Part shown: positions 25,266 to 34,708 of the stretch, piece by piece
Numbering within the stretch: the first letter of the stretch is position 1
Layout: each line of letters starts with the position of its first letter
Assembly (NCBI RefSeq): GCF_900184895.1
Contig: NZ_FXZK01000011.1
Coordinates: 60,398-124,397, forward strand
Length of the DNA stretch: 64,000 bases
Direction of reading: 5' to 3'
Source of the DNA: Flavimaricola marinus
Lineage (GTDB): Bacteria; Pseudomonadota; Alphaproteobacteria; Rhodobacterales; Rhodobacteraceae
Translations under genes and position numbers: made by a program
Notes under the pieces: model-generated
Told to the model about the DNA's origin: nothing
Seen by the model: only the letters and a program-made list of their open reading frames with translations
Database searches by the model: none

Positions 25266-26476
25266 AGTCGGAACGCCAGCGCCTTCAGGTAGCCGCTTTC
25301 CGCCAGTTGCGGCAGCATCGGATGATCCGGACCGGCAAACCCGGTGTAGATGATCTGACCGCTCCGCCCTGCCCGGCCGATCCCGCGGGTGCAGGCACTG
25401 CGGAACCGAGACAGGTCCGCCGCGTGTGAGCAGGAGCACAGCATCAGGTAGCCGCCGTCCTTGACCAACCCGGCCGCCAGTCGCGCGACCCTTTCATAGG
25501 CCCGAAGGCCGGGCTCGAGTGCCGTTTTCGACGGCGCGAATGCCGGTGGATCGCAGATCACCAGATCGAACCGCGCCCCCTCGCCCGCGAGCGCCTCCAT
25601 CTGCGCGAAGGCATCGCCCTGCCGAGCCTGGAAATCGGCGCCGCGTCCCATGGCCTCGGCGCCTGCCTCGGCAAGTGCCAGCGCCGGCGCGGAGCCGTCG
25701 ACGGCCAAGGCGCTGGTCGCGCCGCCTGCCAAAGCCGCGAGGCCAAATCCACCCACGTGGCTGAATACGTCCAGCACCGTGCCGCCTTTGCCCAGCCCCG
25801 CCGCGAAGGCGTGATTGGGACGCTGATCGAAGAACAACCCGGTCTTCTGCCCGCCCATCACATCGGCCATGTAGGTGGCGCCGTTCATGCGCACCGGCAC
25901 GGGGGCCACGGGGGCCGTGCCATGCGCGACGACGAGCTCTTCTTCCAGACCTTCGAGTCTGCGCGCGCGGCCGGAGCCGTTCTTGATGACGCTGCCGACA
26001 CCCGTCACCGCCACGAGCGCCGCAACGAGGCTGTCGATCATGGCTTCGGACCAGGCGGCGTTTGGCTGGACAACCGCCAGATCACCGAAGCGATCGATCA
26101 CCACCCCGGGGAAGCCATCCGCTTCGGCATGGACCAGCCGGTAAAACGGGCTGTCGTAGAGCGCCTCGCGATGCGCCAGCGCCCGGCGCAGCCGCGCCTC
26201 GATCCACGCTCCGTCGATCACGGCGGAGGGATCGGCATCCATCATGCGCGCGATGATCTTGGAGTTGGGATTGACCGTCACCACGCCCATCGGACGGCGG
26301 TCCGGATCCTCGAGCACGGCAAAGCTGCCGGGCGTCAGCGCCTTTGTGCGCCGGTCGAGGACCAGTTCGTTGGCATAGACCCAAGGAAAGCCGTGGCGAA
26401 TGGCCTGCGGCTTCGCCCGCGGCAAGAGGCGGACGGTCGGATAAGGCAGGGCAAGAATTGCAGAAGGCGGCACCAT
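25262..26476 (-). CDS. Class I SAM-dependent rRNA methyltransferase, RlmI type
   Basis: Predicted to methylate a cytosine of 23S rRNA at C5. The 404 residues have an N-terminal PUA domain (HGFPWVYANELVLD), an EEHEC-like middle and a Rossmann methyltransferase with VLDVFSHVGGFGLAAL, motif IV LVICDPPAFAPSK and the C-terminal Cys motif MLCSCSH. AGGAGGG precedes the ATG. The PIN gene overlaps its end. RlmI versus a paralogue cannot be settled without alignment. Confidence 0.87.
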   Translation of the reverse strand: MVPPSAILALPYPTVRLLPRAKPQAIRHGFPWVYANELVLDRRTKALTPGSFAVLEDPDRRPMGVVTVNPNSKIIARMMDADPSAVIDGAWIEARLRRALAHREALYDSPFYRLVHAEADGFPGVVIDRFGDLAVVQPNAAWSEAMIDSLVAALVAVTGVGSVIKNGSGRARRLEGLEEELVVAHGTAPVAPVPVRMNGATYMADVMGGQKTGLFFDQRPNHAFAAGLGKGGTVLDVFSHVGGFGLAALAGGATSALAVDGSAPALALAEAGAEAMGRGADFQARQGDAFAQMEALAGEGARFDLVICDPPAFAPSKTALEPGLRAYERVARLAAGLVKDGGYLMLCSCSHAADLSRFRSACTRGIGRAGRSGQIIYTGFAGPDHPMLPQLAESGYLKALAFRL

Positions 26477-26518
26477 GGCCGCCCTCCTAACCGTTTATCG
26501 TGCGCTGTGTAAGGGGGA

Positions 26519-27133
26519 TCAGACGCGCGGAGCGACAGCAAGCGCCGGGGACAACTCCCGCGTCAGCACAAAGGTGAGATAGTCGACGACGCGGACCTTC
26601 TCGGTCTGGCCGGATTGCTCCAGCTCCAACGCGGCCTGACCGCCGGGCGCAGGCAGATCGGCCTCGATCCGACGTGTCGGTTCGACGATGTTGCCGGCTC
26701 CGTCGACGATGGTCATGTCGAACACCATGTTATAGACGCCACCGACCGAATACCGGGTCCGCTCGGTCACGCCGTGAAAACGCGCCACGGTGATCTGAAC
26801 GTAGACGTCCTGACTGCCGTTGAGATCACTGGCCACGTCTCTGGCGGCGGCCTTGAACAGGTCAGCCACCTGAGCATGACGATCCCCGATGGCATCGCCG
26901 CGCCAAACGATGTCGGCGACCGGGTAATAGGCATTGGATTCGCTGGCCCGGAGGCTTTCCGGGACGACGACGACGACATCCATCAGGTTATAGTCGCGCC
27001 GGATCTCGGTGCCGCTGTCGCTCGCTTGCAGGGTTGGCAATTCGAGCGGTGCGTTCCGGGTCGAGGTATCGACCGTTGCGCAGGCCGACAGTCCGACAGC
27101 AAGGGCAAGAGCTGTGATCAGTTTGAGGCTCAT
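26519..27133 (-). CDS. Predicted lipoprotein, possibly DUF6778
   Basis: A 204-residue precursor with signal MSLKLITALALAVGLSAC, Cys 18 being the lipid site. The mature part has a beta-rich core (IRRDYNLMDVVVVVPESL, YSVGGVYNMVFDMTIVD) and no catalytic motif. I recall similar Rhodobacterales proteins as DUF6778, unverified. The start is ATG 27133; the frame is open another 63 nt but that would bury the signal peptide. It is divergent from edd. Confidence 0.72.
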   Translation of the reverse strand: MSLKLITALALAVGLSACATVDTSTRNAPLELPTLQASDSGTEIRRDYNLMDVVVVVPESLRASESNAYYPVADIVWRGDAIGDRHAQVADLFKAAARDVASDLNGSQDVYVQITVARFHGVTERTRYSVGGVYNMVFDMTIVDGAGNIVEPTRRIEADLPAPGGQAALELEQSGQTEKVRVVDYLTFVLTRELSPALAVAPRV

Positions 27134-27316
27134 GGCGTTTCTCCAGCTTCCGTGGCGCCCTTCAGTGGTCCGGGATTGTTCGCGGAATGGGCTCAATTTT
27201 AGGTATCTGCGGCAAAAAAGGCAGAAATATGGAAACTGCGGTTCAAATTTTTGCTAAACTTGCGACAATAGCGCCAAGGCCACAGCCGAATGAGCCAGAA
27301 ACCCCGGTTTGGGATG

Positions 27317-27357
27317 CTTCGCTGGATTGTTAGCGCTAACGCTTTGTGCTAGCGAAG
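27317..27357. promoter_or_regulatory. LacI-type operator upstream of edd
   Basis: A perfect 12-bp palindrome GTTAGCGCTAAC (27329-27340), centred about 50 bp before the edd ATG, has the central CG step typical of LacI/GalR-family sites. It is flanked by an outer inverted repeat CTTCGCT (27317-27323) and AGCGAAG (27351-27357). The regulator is not in the window. Confidence 0.7.
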
Positions 27358-27383
27358 ACCAAACCCCATTCAGAGGATCCGAT

Positions 27384-29186
27384 ATGCCATTGCACCCCAC
27401 TATTGCCGCTGTGACGGACCGTATTCGTGCTCGCAGCGAAGGCCCCCGCGCCGCCTATATGGAGACGATGAGCCGCGCCGCCGCCGAGGGGCCGCGCCGT
27501 TCGCACCTGACCTGTGGCAACCAGGCGCACGCCTATGCCGCGATGGGTCAGGACAAGGATGCACTGGTCGCGGAGCGCGCGCCCAATATCGGGATTATCA
27601 CCGCTTACAACGACATGCTGTCGGCACATCAGCCGTTCGAACGGTTTCCCGATCTGATCCGCGAAGCCGCCCGCGCCGTCGGAGCCACCGCGCAGGTCGC
27701 CGGCGGCGTGCCGGCGATGTGTGACGGCGTCACGCAGGGTCAGACCGGAATGGAGTTGTCGCTGTTCTCGCGCGATGTGATCGCGCTCGCCGCCGCTGTG
27801 GGCCTGTCGCACAACACCTTTGATTCCGCGCTCTATCTGGGCGTCTGTGACAAAATCGTTCCGGGCCTCGTGATTGCGGCTGCGACCTTCGGCTATATCC
27901 CGTCCGTGTTCCTGCCCGCCGGTCCGATGACCTCGGGCCTGCCCAACGACGAAAAGGCCAAGGTGCGCCAGAAGTTCGCCACCGGCGAGGTCGGCCGCGA
28001 AGAGCTGATGAAATCCGAGATGGCCTCCTACCATGGCCCGGGCACCTGCACCTTCTACGGGACGGCGAACTCGAATCAGATGTTGATGGAGTTCATGGGC
28101 CTTCACCTGCCGGGCGCCTCCTTCATCAATCCGAACACCCCGATGCGCGATGCGCTGACGGTTGCCGGCACCGAGCGTGCGGCGGCGATCACCGCTTTGG
28201 GCAATGCCTTCACCCCGGTCAGCGACGTGCTCGACGAAAAGGCCTTCGTTAACGGGCTCGTCGGCCTGATGGCCACCGGTGGCTCGACCAACCTCGTGCT
28301 GCACCTGCCTGCGATGGCCAAGGCCGCCGGCATCATTCTGGATCTGGAGGATTTCTCGGATATCAGCGCGGTGACGCCGCTGATGGCGAAGGTCTATCCC
28401 AACGGGCTCGCGGATGTGAACCACTTCCACGCCGCCGGTGGCCTCGGCTACATGATCGGCGAACTTCTGGGCGTCGGTCTGCTGCATGACGACGTCAAGA
28501 CCGTCGCCGGTGACGGGCTGTCGCTGTATACCCAAGAGCCGAAACTCACCGACGGGCGGGTGCATTACGTTCCCGGCGCGGGCAAATCGCAGAACGACAA
28601 GATCCTGCGCCCCGCATCCGATCCGTTCCAGCCGCAAGGTGGCTTGGTCCAGTTGAAGGGCAATCTTGGCCGGGCCGTGATCAAGGTCTCGGCCGTGGCA
28701 CCGGAGCGTCATGTCATCGAGGCCCCGGTTCGCATCTTCCACGATCAGCTCTCAGTCAAGGCCGCGTTCCAGGCGGGAGAGTTCACCACCGACACGATCG
28801 TCGTGGTGCGCTTTCAGGGGCCGCAGTCGAACGGGATGCCGGAACTGCACAACCTGACCCCCACCCTCGCCGTTCTGCAGGATCGGGGCCTGAAAGTGGC
28901 GCTCGTCACCGATGGCCGGATGTCCGGTGCCTCGGGTAAGGTGCCTGCCGCGATACACGTCTGCCCCGAGGCGGCAGATGGCGGCCCGATCGGGCTGTTG
29001 CGGGACGGTGACGTCGTTCGGCTGGATGCCACGACCGGGGCGCTCGAATGCCTCACCGATCTGAGCGACCGGACACTGGCCGAAGCGGACCTGTCCGGCA
29101 ATGGCAACGGTGTCGGCCGCGAGTTGTTCGAGGTCTTCCGCCGCAACGTCGGCGGAGCCGCAGAGGGCGCAGGCGTCGTCGTCTGA
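27384..29186 (+). CDS. edd: 6-Phosphogluconate dehydratase
   Basis: First committed enzyme of the Entner-Doudoroff pathway: 6-phosphogluconate to KDPG. The 600 residues match the family and belong to the IlvD/Edd Fe-S dehydratases. Cluster ligands are in [25 protein letters not shown] and [12 protein letters not shown], and the C-terminal signature is [18 protein letters not shown] chose ATG 27384 after AGGATCC; the frame is open 75 nt upstream, across the operator. eda lies about 1 kb downstream beyond an inverted gene. Confidence 0.96.
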   Translation: MPLHPTIAAVTDRIRARSEGPRAAYMETMSRAAAEGPRRSHLTCGNQAHAYAAMGQDKDALVAERAPNIGIITAYNDMLSAHQPFERFPDLIREAARAVGATAQVAGGVPAMCDGVTQGQTGMELSLFSRDVIALAAAVGLSHNTFDSALYLGVCDKIVPGLVIAAATFGYIPSVFLPAGPMTSGLPNDEKAKVRQKFATGEVGREELMKSEMASYHGPGTCTFYGTANSNQMLMEFMGLHLPGASFINPNTPMRDALTVAGTERAAAITALGNAFTPVSDVLDEKAFVNGLVGLMATGGSTNLVLHLPAMAKAAGIILDLEDFSDISAVTPLMAKVYPNGLADVNHFHAAGGLGYMIGELLGVGLLHDDVKTVAGDGLSLYTQEPKLTDGRVHYVPGAGKSQNDKILRPASDPFQPQGGLVQLKGNLGRAVIKVSAVAPERHVIEAPVRIFHDQLSVKAAFQAGEFTTDTIVVVRFQGPQSNGMPELHNLTPTLAVLQDRGLKVALVTDGRMSGASGKVPAAIHVCPEAADGGPIGLLRDGDVVRLDATTGALECLTDLSDRTLAEADLSGNGNGVGRELFEVFRRNVGGAAEGAGVVV

Positions 29187-29209
29187 CGCCCGCGCCGTTG
29201 CTTTCAGAG

Positions 29210-29959
29210 CTACTGCTCGCTGGCGACGAAGCCGCCCTGTCCGCTGAACTCCGCGAGGATGTTGTTGGCGGACGGGGCGCCGTCGGGCGTCAGAAAGCCC
29301 TGCGACTGGCCCCAGACGCCAGTGCCGCCAGAGCCCGTGAAGGAACCTGACAGGACCACGTAGGCGTCGCCCTCATAGGTCAGCTGGTCCGATGTGACGG
29401 ACACCGGGCCACCGAAATAGGCGCCGAGCGATCCGGTCCGGGTGGTGACTTCGCCTACGCCCGGTGCGGGGAACGTGGTCGTGACGATCGCCACGATGGA
29501 TGTGCTCAGACCGTTGTCCGTGGTCAGATCCCCCGACCAGTCGATGGTGTCGCCGGAGGTGGTCTGGCCGGTGATGTTGCTGATCGTGCCCGTCACGGCC
29601 GCATTCTGAAAATTGTCAGGCTGGCCAAGCTGCAGGTTCTGATCAAAATCCACCGACAGGGACAGATCGCCGATCACCGCGCCGACCGGGGCACTACTCT
29701 GGTCGACAAGGTCCATCTGGACCGCACCGGTGTAGGTGGCCGCGCCGGAGCCGCGCATGTCGGATGTGGGCACCCGCCCCTGGGCATCGGCAAAGGCCGT
29801 GTCGAAATCGGCCAAAGTGATGTCTTCACCGTCACCGCCGGCAGTGGTGCTTCCACCGGTGCTCGAACATGCGGACACCAGTCCCGCCAGCAGAAGCACA
29901 GTTACACCCCGCATCGCGCGGGACGCGGTCAAATGACCACGGTCGTCACATTTCGTCAT
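29210..29959 (-). CDS. Transferrin-binding-protein-like lipoprotein
   Basis: A 249-residue precursor. After an extended n-region the signal AMRGVTVLLLAGLVSAC ends at a lipid-attached Cys. The mature part is acidic and Gly/Thr/Ser-rich, built of beta strands with a C-terminal eight-stranded-barrel pattern (GSLGAYFGGPVSVTSDQL, YVVLSGSFTG, GVWGQSQGF), like the TbpB barrel found in Slam-exported lipoproteins. The ATG at 29959 has AAGG at good spacing; ATG 29914 would give a shorter signal. It lies inverted between edd and eda. The ligand is unknown. Confidence 0.7.
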   Translation of the reverse strand: MTKCDDRGHLTASRAMRGVTVLLLAGLVSACSSTGGSTTAGGDGEDITLADFDTAFADAQGRVPTSDMRGSGAATYTGAVQMDLVDQSSAPVGAVIGDLSLSVDFDQNLQLGQPDNFQNAAVTGTISNITGQTTSGDTIDWSGDLTTDNGLSTSIVAIVTTTFPAPGVGEVTTRTGSLGAYFGGPVSVTSDQLTYEGDAYVVLSGSFTGSGGTGVWGQSQGFLTPDGAPSANNILAEFSGQGGFVASEQ

Positions 29960-30200
29960 TCATAAAACCTTAGATCGAGCCCCCGCCGAACCCAGAAGGT
30001 TCTGCCGAACGGCAGAAGCAATGATGTGAAATATACCGATGACCGGCAGAAGCCATCGCCTCGAAAGCTAGGACGCAAGTCATTCTTTGGCAATTGAAAA
30101 AACGGTCTGGGACAGGCGTTTGAGGTCCGTCATCGGGCGGCGGCGAGCGCCCTTCGGGTAGACAAGAAGCCCGCGACGGAGTAAGAGCGAGGCAAACCCA

Positions 30201-30214
30201 TGTTAGCGCAATCA
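30201..30214. promoter_or_regulatory. Degenerate copy of the edd operator before eda
   Basis: TGTTAGCGCAATCA matches 11 of 14 positions of the edd site TGTTAGCGCTAACG, including the first nine without a break. It lies 11 bp before the eda ATG. A LacI-type repressor bound here could block transcription or ribosome access. Confidence 0.45.
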
Positions 30215-30224
30215 GGAACGCCAG

Positions 30225-30863
30225 ATGACACCGGAACACGCCTCTGAACTGAACGCCGAGATCTGCGGCCTTGCCCCCGTGATCCCGGTTCTCGTGATTT
30301 CCGACGCCGGGCAGGCCGAAGGGCTGGCAAAGGCGCTCGTGGCCGGCGGTCTGCCGGCTCTCGAAGTCACCCTGCGCACCCCTGCGGCACTGGACGCGAT
30401 TCGCGAAATGGCCAAGGTCGAAGGCGGCGTCGTCGGCGCCGGCACGCTGATGACCGCCAAGGATGTCGAAGACGCCAAGGCCGCAGGCGCGACCTTCGGC
30501 GTCTCTCCTGGCGCCACGGACCGGTTGCTGGATGCCTGCGAAGCCAACGACCTGCCGCTTCTGGCCGGGTCGTCGTCGGCCACCGAGGCCATGCGGCTGC
30601 TGGAGCGTGGCTACTGGGTGCAGAAATTCTTTCCCGCCGAGGCGAACGGCGGCGTGCCGGCCCTCAAGGCCATCGGCGCGCCGATCCCGCAGGTCAAATT
30701 CTGCCCGACGGGCGGTGTCAGCCTCAAGAACGCGCGGGACTATCTGGCCCTGTCCAACACGCTCTGTGTCGGTGGAAGCTGGGTCGCCCCCGCCGATCTG
30801 GTGGCTGCGGGCGACTGGGACGCGATCACGGCCCTGGCCGCCGAGGCCGCCGCTCTGAGCTAG
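30225..30863 (+). CDS. eda: 2-Keto-3-deoxy-6-phosphogluconate aldolase
   Basis: Cleaves KDPG to pyruvate and glyceraldehyde 3-phosphate, completing the Entner-Doudoroff pathway. The 212-residue class I aldolase barrel has the catalytic Glu in LPALEVTLRTP, the Schiff-base Lys in YWVQKFFPAEANGG and the phosphate site FCPTGGVSLKNA. AGGAACG precedes the ATG. It is the metabolic partner of edd and probably shares its regulator. Confidence 0.95.
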   Translation: MTPEHASELNAEICGLAPVIPVLVISDAGQAEGLAKALVAGGLPALEVTLRTPAALDAIREMAKVEGGVVGAGTLMTAKDVEDAKAAGATFGVSPGATDRLLDACEANDLPLLAGSSSATEAMRLLERGYWVQKFFPAEANGGVPALKAIGAPIPQVKFCPTGGVSLKNARDYLALSNTLCVGGSWVAPADLVAAGDWDAITALAAEAAALS

Positions 30864-30924
30864 TTCCTGTTACGCGGACACGCTGTCGCGTGACGCCTTT
30901 TCCGCGCCCTTTCGGGCGCTCGGA

Positions 30925-31206
30925 TCAGGTGCCCTTGACCCGCGCGGCGCGTCCACCACGGCGTCCCGTCCGCGTGGCCGAGCCGAGCCCTTCCGTCAGG
31001 GTCCGGGTCATCGGATGGTCCGGATGCCCTGCCCCGTAGCGTTCCAGCAGCGCCTTGATCGGGCCGCTCGTCTCGGCCCCATTTGGCAGGCTCAGCGCCC
31101 AATCCAGAAAGATTGACCGGCATTCCGGAGCGGTGATGCCCTCTATCCGGTAGGATTCGCGGATCAGGCCCTTGGGATCGTCGGGGTCTGGGCTGGCACG
31201 GCTCAT
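30925..31206 (-). CDS. Small conserved-looking protein coupled to glnE
   Basis: Ninety-three residues, MSRASPDPDDPKGLIRESYR..., hydrophilic and helical, with an Arg-rich tail (TGRRGGRAARVKGT). The ATG overlaps the glnE stop (ATGA), so it is translated from the same message. There is no signal or membrane segment and I do not know the family. The central IEGITAPECRSIFLDWAL looks well ordered, which argues that it is a real gene. Confidence 0.7.
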   Translation of the reverse strand: MSRASPDPDDPKGLIRESYRIEGITAPECRSIFLDWALSLPNGAETSGPIKALLERYGAGHPDHPMTRTLTEGLGSATRTGRRGGRAARVKGT

Positions 31207-33989
31207 GGAGCGTCTCCGGTTTCGGGCAGCAGGCTGTCGATCACATCGGCAGCCCTTTGCGACACCGCCTTCATCGCACTGAGCAGCGCCTCGGTCGAGG
31301 GTTGAAGCGTCTCTCTCAAGACGAAACGCGACCCGCCTTCGCCCAGATCCTCCGGCACCAGCACTCCGCCGGTCAGCAACCGGGCCGAGGCTTGCAGGGT
31401 CCAGAACAGATGCGTCGATTGCCGCAGCCCGTCGGACTGCGCCTCGTCGATCAATCCGGCGGCTTGGCCTGCCTCGATCTGCGCCAGCGTGCCGCGTGCG
31501 GGCGAGCCCGCCATCAGCGCCAACATCTGTGCGGCCAATTCCACATCCTGCAACCGGCCCGGACCGATCTTGGCGTCCCAATCGCCCTGCGGCGGCTTGG
31601 CATCGGCGATCCGCGCCCGCATGTCGGCCACTTCCCTTGCCACGGTCGCCCCCTTGGATTTCTCTTTCAGAAGCGTTTGGCGAAACGCCTCGACATCCTC
31701 TGACAGGGACGCCTCGCCTGCGATCGGCCGGGCGCGGGTCAGCGCGAGGTGTTCCCAAGTCCAGGCTTCGTCCTTTTGATAGCTTTGGAAGGCGGCGTAT
31801 GACGTGGCCACCGGCCCTTGACGGCCCGAGGGGCGCAACCGCATGTCGACCTCGTAGAGCTTGCCCTCCGCGGTCGGCGCGCTCAACGCCGTCACGAGCG
31901 CCTGCGTCAGTTTGGCATAATAGGGCCGCGTCGACAGCGGGCGCGGCCCGTCCGACGCCTCGACGCCGTCGCCGTCATAGATCACGATCAGGTCGAGATC
32001 GGAGAGGGCATTCAGCCGCCCCGCGCCGAGCGATCCCATGGCGAGCACGATCGCCCCCCTGCCGGGTGGTGGACCGTGCCGCACCCCGAATTGCGCTACG
32101 ACCTGTGGCCAGAGCACCGCGACGACCGCTTGCGCGAGGTCGGCATAATGCTCGCCCGCCTCCTCCGCACCGATCAGCCCGCGCAAATGGTGCACGCCGA
32201 TCCGGAAGTGCCATTCCTTGGCCCACCGCCTCGTGGCATCCAGTCGCGCTTCGTAATCGGCCACTGACCCAAGCGCCGCGGCGAGCGAATCCGACAGACC
32301 GGCGACCCCGGGCCATGGCGCAAAGAACGCCCCGCCGATGACCGCATCCAGAACCCCGGCGTTGCGCGACAGGTATCGCGCCAGAGCCGGCGCCGTCGCC
32401 GCTATATCGACGATCAGGCCCAAGAGCTTGGGGTTAGCGTCGAAGAGCGAAAACAACTGCACGCCAGCCGGCAACCCGGACAGGAACCCGTCGAAATTGT
32501 TCAGGGCCTCGTCGGGGAGCGCCGCCTCTTGGAGCAAGGACAGGATCTGCGGCCGCAACCGGCGGAACAACTCGCGGGCCCGGTCGCTGCGCAGCGCCGG
32601 ATAATCCGGCCAGCGGGCGGTGACCTCCGCGCCGAAATCCACGGTAGCGCCCTGTGTCGGCGCGGCATCCGGTGCAAAGAACCCTTCCGTGAGGCTATGC
32701 ACCTCCTCGAGCCGCTCTCGCAGCTCTGCCTCGAAGACCCCACGGTCCTTGCCTACAAAGGCCGCGAGCCTGTCAAACCCGTCGTCCGACGCGGGCAATT
32801 CATGGGTCTGAGCGTCCGCGATCATCTGAAGCCGATGCTCGACCTCGCGGTGCGCCCGGTAGTGATCGGTCAGGATGCGGGCGGTGTCCGGTTCGACCCA
32901 TCCGGCCTGCGCCAGACGGTCCAGCCCGTCGACGGTGCCGCGCACCCGCAAGCTGGGATCGCGCCCGCCGGCAATCAGCTGCCGGGTCTGGGTAAAGAAC
33001 TCGATCTCGCGGATGCCGCCCCGGCCCAGCTTCATGTTGTGACCGGGCAAGGTGACCGCGCCGTGCAGGCCCTTGTGGTCGCGAATCCGCAAGCGCATGT
33101 CATGGGCATCCTGAATGGCCGCGAAATCGAGGTGCTTGCGCCAGACAAAGGGGCGCATCGCCGCCAAAAACATCTCTCCCGCCGCAATGTCTCCCGCCGC
33201 GGCCCGCGCCTTGATGTAGGCCGCACGCTCCCATGTCCGGCCGACGCTCTCGTAATAGCTCTCCGCCGCGGCCATCGACAGGCAGACGGGCGTGACGCTG
33301 GCGTCGGGGCGCAGCCGCAGGTCGGTTCGAAAGACGTAGCCCTCGGCGGTGTTCTCGCTCAGGATCGCGGTCATGCGACGGGTGACCTTGATGAACAGGG
33401 CACGGGCTTCGTCGCGGTCGGCCGGATCATACTGGGATTCGTCATAGAGACAGATCAGGTCGATATCCGAGGAATAGTTCAGCTCGCCCGCACCGCCCTT
33501 GCCCATGGCCAAAGCGACCATGCCGCCGGCCTTGCCCTCGTCTTGTGTCACGCCGGGCAGTTTGCCCCGCTCGATCTGGGCGCCCACGAGGGTGACGAGG
33601 CTCTGGTGGCAGGCCGCATCCGCCAGATCGGACAGGCGGCCCGTCACCTCCTCCAGCGACCAGACGCCGCCGAGATCCGCAAGGGCCGTGATCAGAGCCA
33701 TCCGGCGCTTGGCACGGCGCAGCTCGCTGGCCAGTCGATCCGGTGTCAGGCTGGTGATCTCGACCAACAGCGCGGCTGAGGCCGCCTCCGGCTCTGCCAC
33801 CGCCTGTTCGAGCCACGAGGCCTCCTGATGCATCAGCCCGCCCAGATAGGGGCTGCACCCCGCCGCGCCCGCGATCAGATCGGCCATCGGGCCCTTGGCC
33901 CAAGGCAATGCCTCCAGCGCATCCGCGCCGCGCTCGGGATCATAGGGAATGGGGGTGCGGCGGATGCGATCAGCGAGGCTCTTGGTCAT
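31203..33989 (-). CDS. glnE: Glutamine synthetase adenylyltransferase/deadenylase
   Basis: Adds and removes AMP on glutamine synthetase in response to PII, matching nitrogen assimilation to supply. The 928 residues contain two nucleotidyltransferase domains: the N-terminal deadenylase with GKGGAGELNYSSDIDL and the C-terminal adenylylase with GSLGAGRLNALSDLDLIVIYD-type sequence, each followed by helical GlnD-like regions (IREIEFFTQTRQLI). The start is ATG 33989 (MTKSLADRIRR). A frame open a further 117 nt upstream overlaps the intergenic region and was not used. Confidence 0.93.
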   Translation of the reverse strand: MTKSLADRIRRTPIPYDPERGADALEALPWAKGPMADLIAGAAGCSPYLGGLMHQEASWLEQAVAEPEAASAALLVEITSLTPDRLASELRRAKRRMALITALADLGGVWSLEEVTGRLSDLADAACHQSLVTLVGAQIERGKLPGVTQDEGKAGGMVALAMGKGGAGELNYSSDIDLICLYDESQYDPADRDEARALFIKVTRRMTAILSENTAEGYVFRTDLRLRPDASVTPVCLSMAAAESYYESVGRTWERAAYIKARAAAGDIAAGEMFLAAMRPFVWRKHLDFAAIQDAHDMRLRIRDHKGLHGAVTLPGHNMKLGRGGIREIEFFTQTRQLIAGGRDPSLRVRGTVDGLDRLAQAGWVEPDTARILTDHYRAHREVEHRLQMIADAQTHELPASDDGFDRLAAFVGKDRGVFEAELRERLEEVHSLTEGFFAPDAAPTQGATVDFGAEVTARWPDYPALRSDRARELFRRLRPQILSLLQEAALPDEALNNFDGFLSGLPAGVQLFSLFDANPKLLGLIVDIAATAPALARYLSRNAGVLDAVIGGAFFAPWPGVAGLSDSLAAALGSVADYEARLDATRRWAKEWHFRIGVHHLRGLIGAEEAGEHYADLAQAVVAVLWPQVVAQFGVRHGPPPGRGAIVLAMGSLGAGRLNALSDLDLIVIYDGDGVEASDGPRPLSTRPYYAKLTQALVTALSAPTAEGKLYEVDMRLRPSGRQGPVATSYAAFQSYQKDEAWTWEHLALTRARPIAGEASLSEDVEAFRQTLLKEKSKGATVAREVADMRARIADAKPPQGDWDAKIGPGRLQDVELAAQMLALMAGSPARGTLAQIEAGQAAGLIDEAQSDGLRQSTHLFWTLQASARLLTGGVLVPEDLGEGGSRFVLRETLQPSTEALLSAMKAVSQRAADVIDSLLPETGDAP

Positions 33990-34117
33990 GGCGCCAGATT
34001 GATCCTGCCCGGCGGTCCGCGTCAATGGCTCCGGGCTGAAACAGCCGGGCCATCGGGCTGCAAGGGGTTGCAGACCCCGATCCCCCTGCCCATTCTGCGC
34101 CGGCAAGGAGCCACCCC

Positions 34118-34588
34118 ATGAGCAAGAGCCTCACCCGCGTGACCCGCGCATTGTCCGACGCCGGGCTGGACATCACCCCCATAGACGTGGGCGCGGAGGC
34201 GCGAACGGCGCAGCAAGCCGCGGATGCGCTTGGCTGTGCGCTGGATCAGATCACCAAGTCGATCATCTTTGCCGGGGCCACCAGCGGCAGCGCCATCCTG
34301 TTTCTGACGGCGGGCGGCAATCAGGTGGATAACGGCAAGGCCCGGGCCTGCGCCGGTGAACCGCTCGAACGGGCGGATGCCGCCCTGATCCGGGCGCAGA
34401 CCGGGTTCGCCATCGGCGGGGTCGCCCCTGTCGGGCACCTCGGCCCGATAAGAGCGTTTTTCGACCGCAGATTGACCGAATTCGACGTTATTTGGGCGGC
34501 AGCAGGCACGCCGAGGCACGTTTTTGCGATCTCACCCACGGACCTTCTGAAAATATCGGGCGCAGAAGTATCTGATTTCACGACATAA
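34118..34588 (+). CDS. YbaK/EbsC-type aminoacyl-tRNA deacylase
   Basis: A 156-residue single-domain editing protein that hydrolyses mischarged tRNA, typically Cys- or Ala-tRNA-Pro. Family features are the conserved Lys in LDQITKSIIF, the loop FAIGGVAPVGHL and the C-terminal FDVIWAAAGTPRHVFAISP. It starts at ATG 34118 and is divergent from glnE. Which tRNA it edits is not evident. tRNA-Pro is present in the window, but that proves nothing. Confidence 0.85.
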   Translation: MSKSLTRVTRALSDAGLDITPIDVGAEARTAQQAADALGCALDQITKSIIFAGATSGSAILFLTAGGNQVDNGKARACAGEPLERADAALIRAQTGFAIGGVAPVGHLGPIRAFFDRRLTEFDVIWAAAGTPRHVFAISPTDLLKISGAEVSDFTT

Positions 34589-34597
34589 TAAAAGTAA

Positions 34598-34674
34598 ATG
34601 TAAAAAACATTCACATAAAGTCTTGAACGAAGGGCCATCCTTGCGCATATCGGTGATGTGAAAAGCATTCACAT
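34598..34674 (+). promoter_or_regulatory. Promoter flanked by two 19-bp dyads before the DUF2852-like pair
   Basis: The first dyad is at 34598-34616 (ATGTAAA-N5-TTCACAT, one mismatch). The second, at 34656-34674, is perfect (ATGTGAA-N5-TTCACAT). Their starts are 58 bp apart. Between them lies a candidate promoter, TTGAAC (34623-34628) and CATATC (34646-34651) with 17 bp spacing, so the second dyad would cover the transcription start. This looks like repression by one dimeric regulator at two sites. Confidence 0.6.
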
Positions 34675-34708
34675 AGAGTTTCAACCCACCGGCCTACAGG
34701 AGACCGTC

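Noticed and set aside
30864..30924. Terminator after eda
   Set aside because: Two hairpins can be drawn, but one has a bulge and only TTTT after a spacer, and the other has no T tract on either strand.
34656..34674. CRP/FNR-type site
   Set aside because: The TGTGA and TCACA halves are 7 bp apart; CRP needs 6, and FNR half-sites (TTGAT) are absent.
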